Below are positions 46,801 to 60,843 of a stretch of DNA of 64,000 nt, piece by piece (the first letter of the stretch is position 1; each line of letters opens with the position of its first letter). The DNA lies in contig NW_004190438.2 in NCBI RefSeq assembly GCF_000224145.3, positions 1 through 64,000 of the forward strand, read 5' to 3'. Below the pieces are notes generated by a model that made no database searches, was not told the origin of the DNA, and worked only from the letters and a program-made list of their open reading frames with translations. The DNA is from Ciona intestinalis. Its lineage: Eukaryota > Chordata > Ascidiacea > Phlebobranchia > Cionidae. The translations under genes were made by a program, and so were the position numbers.

Positions 46801-49800
46801 GGATCAATGTTTGCAAGCTCAGAAATAACAAAGAATAGAATGGATGAATGAATTGCAACCGGTTTGTAACCATTCCTGGTTTCATCCAACTCTTGTTCAG
46901 TCCGACTCGTTATTTCCTGTTTGCTTGAAATTTCCTCTGACAACTGACGACTTTCCGATAATATTCTGATTGCTGTTTCATCTTCAAGAATATTTCCTAC
47001 ATTGTGTAGCAAAGTGTAAATTTTATAGAAATATAATAAAACTGTTGTACAGAACCTTGTTTTGAGAGTACTTCAAGTATTTTGTCCTCAATATTTTTAA
47101 GAAGTCGTCGATTATTTGCTCCTTCCAATATTAAACTATTCTTTTTTTCCTCTAGTTCCGGTCGTTCTTTCGCAGCAACCAACCTTAAAAGTTGATCTTC
47201 TAATCCAATTGACGTGATCATGAAATTGATTAGCGTCACCTGCAATAATTATTAAGGCTATAAAAAAACATAGACATAATCATTTTTCTCAAACAATAAA
47301 TTACAGATGCTGAATCCAACATATAAAAACAATTCAACCATTTATTTGACCTTCACAGAAACTTCTGGTAAATAATGTGGGTTCCTTATACGTGTGCTTA
47401 TATAGAGCTTAAAATCGTGGCTGTACTGAATTGTGTTTTCCCCCAATTGAACATATTCCATTCCACTTTGTTTAAATGTTTGATGCAGTAGAATAGGATC
47501 AAGAACGGGATCGATATGCTCGGATACATCTTCAATAAGAATCGGGTTTCCAAACTAAAAATAATATCACTTTGTTTACTAAAATAATAGTTTATTATTT
47601 GATCACATTGCAATTAACAGGTTTGTTTACGTAAGCAAATAAAGAAAAAAATTAAGTACAGTTCAAGTTAAGGAAGTTGTCACATGATTTTATTTTGCAA
47701 TAAAATTATTGTACAAATTAGTGCAGAGAATTGAATGATTTATTATTAAATAATTAATTATCTTAAAAGATTAAACTAAACTTACCTGAAGACAATTTTC
47801 TAATGTTCTCAGAAAATCGGTTTCAGTTAGTTTACAAACATGCAAATTATTTTTTCTTTCCATGTTTTTGATCCATTTACAAGCTTGTCCTTGTGGATCG
47901 ATCATGAGCGGCCATCGGTTTGCATTTTCCACTATTATGGCGTTGTCCACTGATGAACTGTCATAATAATGACTTCAGTTTAAATTTGTAATCCTTTTTT
48001 AAAGAACTGTGTTTAGACTTTTTTACAGCTGTCTTATTTAATTATTAAACAATCTGTATCATTGCTTACTTATCCTTTGGTAGTCCTGCAAGTTGCCACT
48101 CCATTATTTGAACAGGATCTCCAAGCGTGTTAGCAAGAGAAAATTCTTCACTTACTGGAATTTCTCTGTTTCTACACTCCATCCACCATCTCTTCAATGC
48201 TTCCTAAAACCACAAAAATATATTTAACAATCAATTACATGGTTGTGTAGTCTTAGAAATCCAACCTGTCTATATAGTGGTGTGAATGGTGGTAGGTACG
48301 CAACAACAGCAGATGATAGCAAAACATCACCAACAATATTATGATAAGTGTTGTCCAAGGATTCAGTCATTTCTGTCCATCTTTCTTTTTCACCACCTAA
48401 TCCACTGATCAACTTCTCTGCTCTTATTAGTTTTAACTTTGTTAGTTCAATATTGTGTTCCAGTGTCTGTATTAACAATATCGTTCAGTTATTATAAAAT
48501 TTAAGAACCGTATATATATATATATATAACCTACTGTTGCCAAACACATTATAAATCACTTTTTTGTCAGTTAAATGTGCACATGTATAATTAATGCCAT
48601 AATAATATACTACACTAATAAATTGTGAACCAAATATACATTTTTTTCTTTCAGTTTTTCCTGAAGATGATTATTGAGACCATGAAGCTTTGATGTTATT
48701 TCTTCTAACTCATCTCTTTTAACTTGAAGTAATGACATCAATCTCTTTAAGTTGTCTTCAGCATATATTAAACTTTCTCTTTTTGGAGCAATGACTTTTG
48801 CTACCCTGTAAAGGAAAAAAAGTTTTTTTCTAAATGAAAAATAACGTTAACACTTTTGTACAGTTTTAAATAATACACTTAATATTTAAATTTCATACTA
48901 ATTCATTCTACATCGTGTCACACATGCGAACCTGAGGTGTTGGACAAAGTTGTGTAATTACAACATGTAAATAAATGTTTATAAATAAACCTGTCATAAA
49001 CTTCAATTGCAAGAACCCATCTACAAAGTCCTTCACAAGCGGATGAAACATTTCTGATCAACTCGGGACGAAAGTTTTGATCTCCAATGAAACGATCTCG
49101 TATTTTGCGCATGATCCCAATTGATATGTTGTCTTTGTCAAAATCCTACATATTTTCAAATATAATAAATAAAATTTTCCAATTTAATCCCATAATTATA
49201 TTATAATTGAAAACAATATTATCATTGTATAATTAAACATTAAGCGCGTAATGTGCTTACCCTCAATGAATCAAGAAACTTCATGTCACCCAACATTTTC
49301 TTGGCAGCTGGCCAAAAGTCATCAATTGCTCTTCCACTGCCATCAGTTTTACGATCAGGTTTAATTCCCTAGAATATTTATTATTGCTTTTAAAATTGCA
49401 TTTACTAGAACAAAACATATGGTAACTGTTGTATTGATAAATATTGTGTGTCAATCTACATTTGGTTGACACAAAAGTTTTACATGGCAAACATTACCTT
49501 TAAAATACAAATGGCTTCCATAGTCATTTTCACACCAGCGGGTGGATTCTGCATTGTTTTAATTAAAGCAATATCCTGTTGATGTAATGTATTTAAAGCT
49601 GCAATTGCTGAATTCATGGCTGGCATGGCTACTGCAAGCTTATCTTCACATTCCTGCTTGATTTTCTGAGCTTCATCAGCAGCTATAATTTATATTTCCA
49701 TTAATTTCTTATTTATAACAGGAAGATACTGAGGCAGTCACTTAAAAGCTACTACATAACAAACCACTATGAGTAGGTTATATAACATGCCCTATTTCCC

Positions 49801-52800
49801 AATAGTGTGTGAAAATAAAAGTCTAAAAATCACGACTGTTCTGCTTACAATTAGCAGCCACTGCCTCATCAGCTTCTACAAGTTTTTTCACCATTTCCAC
49901 TTCAGCACTTTCCGCACTGATATTCGCAACAAGTTTTTCTACTTCCTGCAAGAGGGTAAATTATGTTAGAATATACCAGAATAAATTATTTTATGACATG
50001 TTTTAAAATACCATCATAATGTACAATAACAACCCTCTTAAATACAACTGCTTCCACCACCAACATAATGTATGTATTCAGAAACAATCAAACCTTAGAA
50101 CTTTCTTCCAACTTTGGTTGAAGAGCTGTTAAGTCTTGCTGCATCACATTAATTTGGGTTTCCGCAAATTCTAACTTTTCTAAACCAGTGATGTATCGGT
50201 TTTTAAAAGTAAGAAGTTCAAGACGCTTCTGCTGAAGTAATCTCTTAAAAGTTTTGATAAGTTCAAGATAAGATGTTGGGGTAATGAACGTCCAACGTCG
50301 CAGTGATTCAAAATATCTGCAAACAATGAACTTAAGAGTATCATTCTGAAAGGTACAAAAAATGTTTGGGTTTGCTTAATGGTGCATTTAGATTTTTGTC
50401 ATACTTGAGCTTCACTATCCAAACCTAACACCATTATTTCTAAAATTTAACAATAGAAATAAGACACATTAACAATAGATAAACATAGTATGCGTTTATT
50501 TAATCAAAATAGAACTACTTTTGACATAAATTTTGCTTTGGCCTATATTATTTTAAATATTTTCATACTTGTTTGATAACAATCGAACATCTTGATGAAA
50601 ATATTTACACAACTGTACTGCAGCTTGTTGCATAGTCTGGCTCAGTTCAACTTCATCCAAGAAATAGTTGGCCACCATTTCCAAAGCGTCATCTGGCCAT
50701 GCCTAAACATTAAAACAATTATAAAAATATTTTCATAAACTCGTATAATTTGTTTTAAACTTAAGTATTATACTTATGATACTAAATGTCTTTACAAGAC
50801 TACAGTTTTCATTAATCACACAGTGCCTTAATAAGCATCAATAACACAAGGTGACAGTCGTTACAACACGGGTATTCACACATCTCGTGCCAGCGTACGA
50901 GTTACCATGTATGTTACTTTTTTTGTGTATGGCTGATAAATTGGACAAGCCATTAGTGACCACTGGGTCGGAGAAATTGTCGTTAAGTGGCTTGCCCACA
51001 GACACATCACCCACAATGGTAGCAGCGACGAGCCTTAAACCCATTACCTCTGGAATAGAGGCAGGCGCGCTAACCACTTTGGCACGGCGCTGGATGTGTT
51101 GCACACACTTCTATAAAATATTTTATTTCAATAAAAACCTGGAACCAATCTATGGTGCAGCAGTTAATAAGTGAAGGAAAATTACGAAGCCTCGTTCTAA
51201 AGTTGTCTCCAACTGGACTAAAGGCGAGAACCATGTGCAAAGATCTAACAAACAAAATAAACATTTTTTATAGGACATAAATGCTCTTATGTTTACTACA
51301 AGCTGAACCCAAACTTACCTGGTAATTCTTTCAATAAACTTTGCGTACATGTTTATAGGAGTTATTTCAACACGATCATCATTATCTGCTTGAGCCAATC
51401 CTTGCATTTTATCAATAATTTCCAATCTCTCTTCATTTTCAAATATATTTGGAATATCTCCGGTGTTTAGAAGTAAATTAATATCCTCCAAGAAAGATTC
51501 ATCCTTGTAATATTATTAAAATAAATATTTTTATGAAAATATATATTGGTAATGAATAAAATCAGTTTAATCAAACAAAACTGAGTGCTACCTTTATCTG
51601 AAAATCTCCAAACAAAAATACGGTTGGAACTAGGTCTTCTCCTGTTCTTCGTAAAACCTTTTTTAAATCACTTCTCCACTCAGAAACTGAGTAAGACTTG
51701 GTGACATTAACTTGAAATAATTCATAATCTGCCATAAATGCAGCAATTCTCGTAGAAGATTGTCGTCCACTGCCACCGATACCTATAAAAGTTAAAAAAC
51801 AATTTCTTTAGGAAGTACAAAACATTTCCAACGAAAGTATATTTCTAATTACCAACAAGCAATGCATGTCCATTTGGTTGTTTTAAAATTCTGGTAATGC
51901 GACTAATATGTTCAATCGCGAATTGAAACATCACCAAGTCCATGGGAGCTTTAGAAATTGTGTTGTAATCATCAAGGTAACGTTCAATTGTTGTTGTCAG
52001 TGCTGAAATTATAAAAAAGTATTAATTAAGGTAACAAATAGAATTTTACCCTGCATGTTGCATCCAGGTTAAAATTGCACAACATAAAGTGCTTGTTAAA
52101 CTAGAAGGATAATAGTTAATTTGATTTTGTTTTTTTAACCAATTTTTTATTGATATTAATATACAAAAATTTTTTCCAACGCAAAAATCAACATCTTTGT
52201 TGTTAATCACTAGTGGTTTTTCCTTACGTGGAAGTTTAGCTAACCTTTTATATCTGTCACTTCATCATACAATCGTTCACTTTCACCACCCTCAATCTTT
52301 GGTGACATATAATCACCATAAAACACAGATCGAATGTGGCCGTCGGTAATATCACTGCGTTTATTTTTATTTGTAACAAGATGTTGGAAAATGGTGTTCA
52401 TTTTCTCTTTGAAGTGCATCGTTGTAGCAATCTAAAATCCCAAACAGTAAAAGATTTATTAAATATGATATTTACATTTGCATCTTCACTTACTTTAACA
52501 ATACCAAAGAAAGTATTTCTGTCTTCATCATCAACCAAACGATCATAAAATACCCGGTAAACTTCATGAACCCACAGACGACAAATTTTTAAAGCTCCAC
52601 TGACACCTTCTGGACAACTGTCACTCCTAAACATTAAAACTCCCTGCAATTTAAGTTACAGTTATTAGGAAATCACTCACCATTCAACTTTTACATCGCA
52701 GAAAGGGATAAGGAAAACAGTATGAACTTTATGAAAAAAATACGAATAAAAGTGATAAAAATCAATGGTGTAAGGGGGAGGATTATTGATTTATGTATTT

Positions 52801-55800
52801 AACAGTTTGAAATTATTATTTTTTGATTGTTGTCAAACTCTACTTAATTTGCTGCAATACTTTCCTACCTGGATAACTCTTGCATAGTCTCGTAAATTAA
52901 ATATATAATGAGATTTTGATGGAGTTGGAAGGAATCTTGATATTGCTTGCATATAAACATCTGTTGTTGCCCATATTATAATACGACCAAATCGTCGTAG
53001 AGCATTATCAAAACCACTGAACAAATTAAAATAATTTTATACACAACAAATACCATGGCACAGTGGGTTACTAAAAAACAAAAGACAATTGTTTCTTATC
53101 TTTAATTTGTTATACAAAAAATGTACTTACCGACTGAAATGTAAATCTAACAGTGGTTGGAATATTGTCTTCATGGTGTCTTCATCAAATTCATGAATAC
53201 TTAGCACATTGAAGTGACGTAAAAATCTCTCTGTTATTACATTGCGACCACCACCAGGTGGTGCCATAGCACATACCATTAAAATATCGACAACATTAAT
53301 TTGGCTTGTGTCCTAAAACATGTATATATATTATTACGTTTAAAATCCAACCATGCAATAAACCACACAACAAACTTTTTTATTAAACCAATGTCCGTGA
53401 TCAATCCATTGACGTAACAATTCTATAGGTGGTTGTGCTCCATATCGTTCCTTTGCAGGCATATTAACATCATCCACAAAAACTATCATTCGCTTACCAG
53501 CACTTGGTCCATATGTGTATTTGTGACGCCTGAAAAACAAAACAAACTTCTAAATAACTGTTTATGTTTGTAATATCCTATAAACAAATTACCTGTCTAG
53601 CTTTGATAAAATCATGTCTTGAGTTTGACTTGCACTGGTTTGTGCAGAGAAATTTATGTTGTTTATTGCATAGAGTTTCTTTGGGAGACTTCTCAAGTAA
53701 TTGTTGGTAATAGCTGATTTTCCTGTTCCGGTTGGCCCAACAAATAGTAGTTGTTTGTTTTGGTTGATAAACTTTTGAAGAAAGAAGTGTTGTCTGTAGG
53801 TATCCACTGTTTCTATGATCACATTACTAAGCTGTGGAAGTGTTGAAACATTTACATAAAGTGTTTTAAATATTTAGTTGCGTCTTGGAAATGAAAAGAA
53901 ATATGAATTAACTCACAAAATGTATATGTTGATAGCACTAATAAACACACATGAAACATGATGTACGAAAAACACTGCTAAATGGACTTATTCCTTTCTG
54001 TTAAGATATCTATACTATATATCATAGAGGCTGGATAAAAAAAATTAATTATTAAATAGTTATATTTAATAAAACAGTAAAGTTTTAAAATTTAAAAACA
54101 CTTTTAACACCCTTAACAGGACATACCAAGCCATTCAACCATCAAGTAATAGAGCTAATGAAATGCTGTATTAACATGTGTAACAAATTGCTCACATTTG
54201 TACGCTCATTAAGCTCAGATTTTTTGGTCAAGTTTTCCCATCTATGCCACGAGCCGTAGTTTTGTTTCATATACACATAATCATACACACTTCCACGCTT
54301 CGGTATCATTAGATTTCGAGATATACGAAGTTCCCGGGGTCTGGGGTGTCCCGACTTGCTCCCATCTGTGTCTAACAGCTCACGGAAAAAGTCACTGAAT
54401 CTGATGATTATATAGAATTACATGTTAAATACTATTAAGTTGGTCTCTGGTCAATATTAGTTTATGATTCTATCTAATCTTCCATACTCCATGTATTACA
54501 ATAGATAGAATCTCCAATGAACGGTCATGTGTGTTACAACCTTATTAAAAATGCTAAAGGGTAAAATAATACTTACTTATTAGCTGGTGGTAAAACAGAA
54601 AGATATATAGAATTATAAACACCTAAAAATATTGCGCCGATTGCGATCAATGGTTTCCAATGCTTCGGCCCAAATTGCAAATGGTCTTTATTAATTACTT
54701 GCTACCTTGTTAATTACTTTTATTATTTTATAACCTTTCTCTTGAATTTCCATCTACACATGCTGAGATTGACCACACAATTGCAAAAAGGAAATGAGCA
54801 ATAACCATATTTCCCCGTTCTTCAATTGCCTGTTTGATCAATAAAATGTGTTTTTTTAAACTTTATTGATAAATGTGTTTTAGCGCAGACTGTACAGCCA
54901 CTAAGAGAAAACTGTTTTAGTCAATTTACACAAAATAAATAATATATATAGTGTGTATAAACAGAATCAATTAAAAAAACACTTTTGTTGTTTTTTTAAA
55001 AATAGGATTACACAATATAATTTAATACTTTTATTGACTTTAACCTTTAAATCTGAAGCAGAAAGTCTTCCTTCAGGAGCTTCATCTGTCACAGTTGTCG
55101 AGATACTTTCAGTATCATCGTCCTCCCATGTTTCAAGCACGCTGCTTGCAAGTAAAACAAAAATAAAAACCGAAGTCATCGATTAAACTATTTAATATAC
55201 CCAAGTTCATTTAGAAGACAAGAATAAAGTTTGAGGAGGTTGATGGTCATGTGCATGGATGACAACCGAAGAATATGATGACAACTCCGCAAAACAAAAT
55301 GAATGCATGGTGGAAGCTTAAAAAACAGTTACAAACGTGTAAGCAAAATGCATGAATGTTTAATGAACGTCACGAAAATATGCTTATGAAGGGATTTGTA
55401 TGATATTAATTTCAATGCAGGCTACCAAAATAAAAAAAACACCACAACATAGAGGTTTATGAACACTTATCAAAATGATAAAATAAAAAATTTACCACTT
55501 AATTTTTTATACTGTTTACTGAAAGTTGGACAATATTAACTGTTCAGTGGCATGGAACAGTTGGTTAGCGCATACCTTTAAACTAACCGAAAGGTTATGG
55601 GTTCAAGGCTTTTCGCTGCTACTATTGTTGGAGTTATATATTATATAGGTACAACACAAAATTGCTTAACTTACGAGCCAGTTAAAAAGCATGCGGATGT
55701 TATCTTTTTGTTGTTTGGTTAAATATTCTGGCAATGAAGTCTGCAACCATGATGTCACAAGAGCAGTGCTTCCAAGTTCATCTGGATCCATGTATATCAT

Positions 55801-58800
55801 TCCACACCTATACTCACAAACGTGTATAAATGAGATTTGAAAGTATCTCACAACGAGTATCTCACAACACAATCTTATGTTGATTCAATTTTCCTGCCAC
55901 ACTACCATAGAAAGGGGAACAAAAAACCAAGCGTAGCAATTTAAACCCTCATTTTATAGACTTTACCTGCTGACAGTTGCTGGAGAAGCTTGTTCCAAGT
56001 TTTCTACCTCAAACATCATATTTTGCCTAGAATCCATTGCAATTATTTCACCACTCATCAGACAAAGCTAAAAATAAAATTTAAACGATCAAAAAACACA
56101 AACATAATTTGCCGTCACCCAACCTTTTTGTTATCATCAAGTACAGTGTTTAAGTTTTCCACCCACACAGCATCAACTGGACCATCAAATATCAACCACT
56201 TTCTGTTTTCATCCGTGCTATTCGCATGTGCTCGGAAAGTTGTTGCAAGAACACCTAAGTAAGATTTAATAGTTAGTGGTCATTTTGTTGGTTAGTAAAT
56301 TTAACAACAATAATTAAAAACATAAAAGATAAAAATGTGGCGCATAAAAACAAAATAAAAGGAACTGATGAGAAGTTGAGTACTCTGGCACATTAGTTAG
56401 TTTCTGCCTTTAGCCCAGATGATATTGGATGCTTGAGAATGCTATTACTGTGACTCTGTAATCATATGTCAATGTGCAAAACATTTGCTTTTAATCAAAA
56501 GTGGTCCTTCATGGATTGTCAGGCAGACATTAAAAATAATCCCAGCCAAACACAAAGTTACTTAATATGTGGTAATTCGTAAGCGAGCACAAGGTTTATA
56601 AGTATGTGTTATGTGCCTACTGACTGCCATGACCCCGCTTTTCGAAAATTACGATCATTAGGGTCGTAAACTGAAGATAAATTGTACCCTTTTGCAAAAG
56701 TTATAAATTTTTTACAGTCCACCCAAAACTGTTATTGCAAGATGTATGTAAACATGCTCACATAGCTGTAATGAGACACATTTTAGAGGATTCAACAATG
56801 AACTGAAATCCCGATATGTATAAAATTAGTTTATTCGAACATTCTACAGTACATGGTATCACTTTACCAAATAAATTAAAAACAGTAAATGCAATATTTC
56901 ATATTGTAGCATATTACAGTTCATTTAAACAAGTGTATATGGTAAAGTTGGACTATCTACTATAATTTTAAACCCCAAAATATCACACCGAAACAATATT
57001 TATAATGGAAATAGAAATGATTATCTATCATATCATTCAACTCGTCAATAATAAATGAAAGTTATTGTGTTTCTTGGGTCACAATAACGAAGAATAAGGG
57101 ATTTTCCAAAGCAAAAAGACAGGTAGTAACGGTAAAACAATAGTTGTTAAAACACGCTTATTATACAAAGAAAGAAATTTTTTATAAAACGCGTGACCGT
57201 TACACCCTACAGACAATACAATATAAATTAATTAAACAATATCTTAATTGTAAGAGAAGTGTGCATAAGGACACAGCCCGTACATTACTGCATCTAAATG
57301 TTAATTATAAAATTTTTTTTTTTTAATTTTGTTTTATAGACTTTTTTAAAACTGACTTACAAACGTTGTTGCTTGACATATTATTAAACAATAATTATAA
57401 TAAAAGGTCACTTGTTTTACCTGCATTCCAGTCGAGGAACGGTAAAAATAAAGTTAAAGCTTTATAGACTTTTATTATGGCAATTTTATTTTCAATAAGA
57501 AATAAATACCTGAAATTGTCTACTATTAAGCAACATAAGTAATAGTATGTTATAAAACATTAAACCAGAAAATGCAAACAAGTTGCAGTATCTATTTTCT
57601 TGTATAAATGCTAGCTAAATACAATAGTTCTGATCCAATTCCACTTCAGTGAAGCACTAGTTCTCACAGCATAAACTTAACTAAATGAATGACAATTACG
57701 TATCCTTATATGTTTGATTTTAATATTTTTTTTTTTTTTGAATCTTGGTTTATCTTTTATGTATTAGCAGGAATTCTAATATGGTGTTCTGTTTCATACA
57801 TCAACGACCTGTATAGAGGCCTGCCTTTAAGTTACCACCCAATTTAATTAATAAGTTTCATTTGGAGGAGATTTGCTATTTTTGTAGTGAATTGCTGATG
57901 TTTTTAGATAACCTATAAGCTACCCCTGGGTTGAAGAACCCCTAGCAGCGAACCCAGACGCACTAAAAACACATAAGAATGGCATTATTTGGTTATATGT
58001 TTATATTTTTCATCAACCAAAATAATAACTTGCCGCAGTAAAAACAGCTTTGCCATTCTGGCTTGGCTGATTCCACAAAACTATATTTATTTTAAATTTC
58101 CACTTTTTTTATTTCTTTTTAATTAAACTTCTAATTTAAATAGCTTGTTACCTATAAATGTGAATGGTACCTTTAGGTCACATTAAAGCAACTCTATCTT
58201 TATACAAACTTTGATCTTTTTGTTGGTATAGAATAAAATACATCTCGTAAGACAAACACTGTATTAACTGTCTGGTGCAATCTTGGGGAATTTAGAAGCG
58301 GTGCTGCCCCTAGCTGTTTGAGGATTTTAACTAAACTACATACATTGACAAAACTAGGTATACATCATCTGTCTTTCTGTTCCGTGTCGGAAACATTACG
58401 TTTACCTGTTAGAAATAAGACAAACTGTTTCACGAAAATCAGTTTATATAAACTTCTCGGCAACATCAATCTATAGGTATATGCGCATGACCGGGGAGTC
58501 CGCATATAAATACAAAATAGCTCTGGTTGAATGAATGGATAAATGCAACTTACTTTATCCTTGCGTGTTCGGAACGAAAGTCGTTATAACACGGGTGTCC
58601 ATACACCTCGTGCCATTTACGAGCTACCGTGCATGTTACTTTGTGAATCATAATATTTTTGGATATTTTTATTTTTTCATGAATGGCTGATAATTTCTGC
58701 AACCCATTAGTGACCACTGGGTTGAAGCAATTGCGGTTAAGTGTCTTGCCCAAGAGCACATGCGCGCACAATGATATAGCACCGACGAGCCTTGAACCCT

Positions 58801-60843
58801 TTACCTCTCGGTTGCAGGTCGGCATGCACACTTGACATTTTTTGGTGCTTAAACACTCGAATTTTACCAAACCTTATACAGTGAGTATCAATGCGGCCTA
58901 ATAAACATTTTAAGCCAACCAGCAAATGCTAAAGGCATTGTGCTGCGTTGCGTACAATCATTAGTTAACTTACCGTCCGACCATTCATGAGACACCGGAT
59001 CGAAGCTTCCGTATAACTGAGCCATCGTTACAGCCTTCGGATTAATAACCTTGATTTGAACCTATACATACATATATTATATATATATTGTACACGTGAA
59101 ACCAGCGCCGTTTTGTTATTGAAAGTTTATAATTTATTTCGTAACGTGACTGGAACTTCTTTGTCAAGTGCTTATTCATGTATATTAGGCAATGGGAAAT
59201 GGCGCAATAATCACGAATTTCATTCTGTGACACCTTGAAAAACATTTTACATTATAAGAGGTATATATGATTTATATTGCACTTCCCGCCATTTCTACAC
59301 AGATGCTGGTTGCGCACTCAACCGAGTTCTAGTGACTTTACGGGAAATTATAAATAACATTACTATATAGTAGATAGGGTTAAACGAGACCCTTAAGCAC
59401 ATTTTGCCCAAAACTTCCAGTCTCAAAAAATGCAGTAATCGCCTAAATCGCCGCGCACTTTGTTGGGCCGTGGGAATACTGTCGAATAATATTGTAACAT
59501 TTCTTATTTTGTCCATCATCAAATGGGTAACAGTAAAAGTAGATTTACAAAAAGTTCCGTCTTTACCCGAATCACGGCTTCTCCCACCCTACTATATCGT
59601 CCAGGATTCGGTGATGGTTAGGCTTTAATAACAATTAATTTCATGAATTGGTTATTAAGTACTTACGGCATGTTCGTCCACCTCATCCAGGACAGAAATC
59701 TCACCAAGAGCTGCATTGAGCACACGATATGCACTCGTCTTTCCCGCCAGTGCCTTACCCACCACCATGTAACCATGTCGAACTTTCATCATCTCATACA
59801 GCTGGAAAACTTTTTCTATGAACCACGGGTTGGGCTGCAATTATTAACCGACGTTTAGAAAACTGATGAAAGATAAATCACGAGCTAACACAAGTTACTT
59901 GTAAATTCATTGCAGTAACATTTCTCCGTATCGCTTTGTCCAGTATCCCGTGTTCGTGTTTTAAAAGTTTTACACCAGGAAACAAGTCGGAAATTATACC
60001 ATGGAAGAGAGGAATGTCATGTGAGAGAAATTTAGGAAGATTGACATCAGTGATGGCTTTCAACATCAGTTCGTCCTCTCGATGATCAATATGCGTCAAT
60101 TTCAGATTGCCTAGTAAACCACATAATAATACGTTATTTGTCATCAGCTTTTGTTCACAGTATCGTAGGCTATTAGAATAGCCCGATATTTTTTAATATA
60201 TAGTAGGATGGGGGAAGACGGGACACATTCAGCACACAATGTCCTAAAGTTCTGATCGTGTTTTAAACAATTAACAACGGTCTACGGGTGTCGGGAGGAT
60301 GTTGTTATATAGTTTTTGAATATTCTTTATTTATTATCAACTGGGCCGATAAAGAATCGAAAGGTGTTCCATCTTCCCCAGCCCTATATATATAATTAAC
60401 CTGCAGTAGTTAGTACTGATTTTACAGCTCGCATTCCGTAATCATAATGATGCTGTGATGAAAGTTGTTCCGAACACAGTCGGTAAGTTGCCACTATTTT
60501 AGTTGCCAGTGTTCGGGCCGCCAAGAAACCCATCGAGTAAAGTGAGATTTCAGCAATCAGTGCGTAATCCGGAACCATCATCGCGACCGTGCGAAAAAGA
60601 ACTTTTAGATTGTCCGGCAGTTCGGCCCTTCCTAAAGTTCACAATGAATAAAAATCGACACGTTACACGTAAGTTTTTTGTTGCTTGTTACAATAGCTTA
60701 CCTGCATACCCAGGATTCATAGTGATAAATATAGTGCAAGACGGATCCAACGAAATTTCGGTTCCTTCAAACACAAATTCACTAACTTGATCAGCAACAG
60801 CTCGTTGAATGGTTTGTATTTGTTGTGCGACAACTGAGAGAAC
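40877..60843 (-). CDS. DNAH3/7/12-like: Axonemal inner-arm dynein heavy chain (DNAH3/7/12 group), 3' two-thirds
   Basis: Ciliary/flagellar motor ATPase. About 45 minus-strand exons were read from [10 protein letters not shown] (exon 60702-60843) to the stop (40877-40879). The first exons give [44 protein letters not shown] (end of AAA1) and [16 protein letters not shown]2 has P-loop GKALAGKT (exon 59667-59834) and [12 protein letters not shown]3 GPTGTGKS (about 53.7 kb) and [11 protein letters not shown]4 [10 protein letters not shown] (about 51.8 kb). Then come the stalk coiled coils, the microtubule-binding tip ([13 protein letters not shown], about 49.0 kb), AAA5 ([15 protein letters not shown]), AAA6 ([31 protein letters not shown]) and the C-terminal domain ([17 protein letters not shown]+[29 protein letters not shown]). 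[16 protein letters not shown] and LPKFLSHD point to the DNAH3/7/12 group. A minus-strand AATAAA lies at 40805-40810. The tail, linker and AAA1 core are not in the window. See 45298-45651 for a possible extra exon. Confidence 0.93.
45298..45651 (-). other. Candidate cassette exon of the dynein gene (118 residues in AAA6)
   Basis: It lies in the 913-bp intron between the exon ending FAEEKG (lower boundary 45733) and the exon starting [12 protein letters not shown] (upper boundary 44819). It is bounded on the minus strand by ataaaaaag/GCATGG and TACA/gtatgt, is 354 nt long, fully open, and phase 1 at both ends, exactly matching its neighbours. Translation is Ser/Pro/Lys-rich ([20 protein letters not shown], then [10 protein letters not shown], ending [11 protein letters not shown]) and predicted disordered. 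The acceptor has a poor pyrimidine tract. Without splicing at the donor the frame would continue to a stop at 45266-45268, giving an alternative terminal exon. I infer optional inclusion; a chance open frame cannot be excluded. Confidence 0.5.
46629..46735. repeat. Two-copy 53-bp tandem duplication in a dynein intron
   Basis: gtgttagttatatgaaaaaa followed by atctcccataaaatcagttt occurs twice with a 53-bp period, essentially identical. Confidence 0.85.
50845..51095 (-). mobile_element. SINE in a dynein intron, near full length
   Basis: Read on the minus strand: a tRNA-like head (gcgccgtgccaaagtggtta, gttagcgcgcctgcctctat, aggtaatgggtttaaggctc), middle (cacccagtggtcactaatgg-like), a segment atggtaactcgtacgctggc, and tail cgttgtaacgactgtcacc-like. 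It lies between exons 50571-50703 and 51138-51245. Confidence 0.75.
55545..56700. mobile_element. Two degraded SINE pieces around dynein exons
   Basis: A head-only copy (+) at about 55545-55640 (cagtggcatggaacagttgg, ttatgggttcaaggcttttc) and a diverged tail (+) at about 56565-56660 (atgtggtaattcgtaagcga). The dynein exons lie between them. Confidence 0.45.
56263..58973. other. 2.7-kb dynein intron
   Basis: Separates the exon ending SHEWSDG (58974-59049) from the exon starting [10 protein letters not shown]. It contains a long SINE copy (-) at about 58535-58835, a diverged end of the RAP2-intron MITE at about 58145-58240 and T-rich runs. No nested gene was recognised. Confidence 0.5.
59368..60392. 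mobile_element. MITE copies in dynein introns
   Basis: A diverged copy at about 59368-59600 (atagtagatagggttaaacg ... tctcccaccctactatat) and a good copy at 60198-60392 (tatagtaggatgggggaaga ... atcttccccagccctata). The latter ends only 8 bp before the donor side of exon 60401-60631. Confidence 0.65.

Noticed and set aside
57144..57326. Plus-strand 60-codon frame in a dynein intron.
   Set aside because: No motif, ends in a T-run, and no splice-linked continuation; nothing suggests a nested gene.
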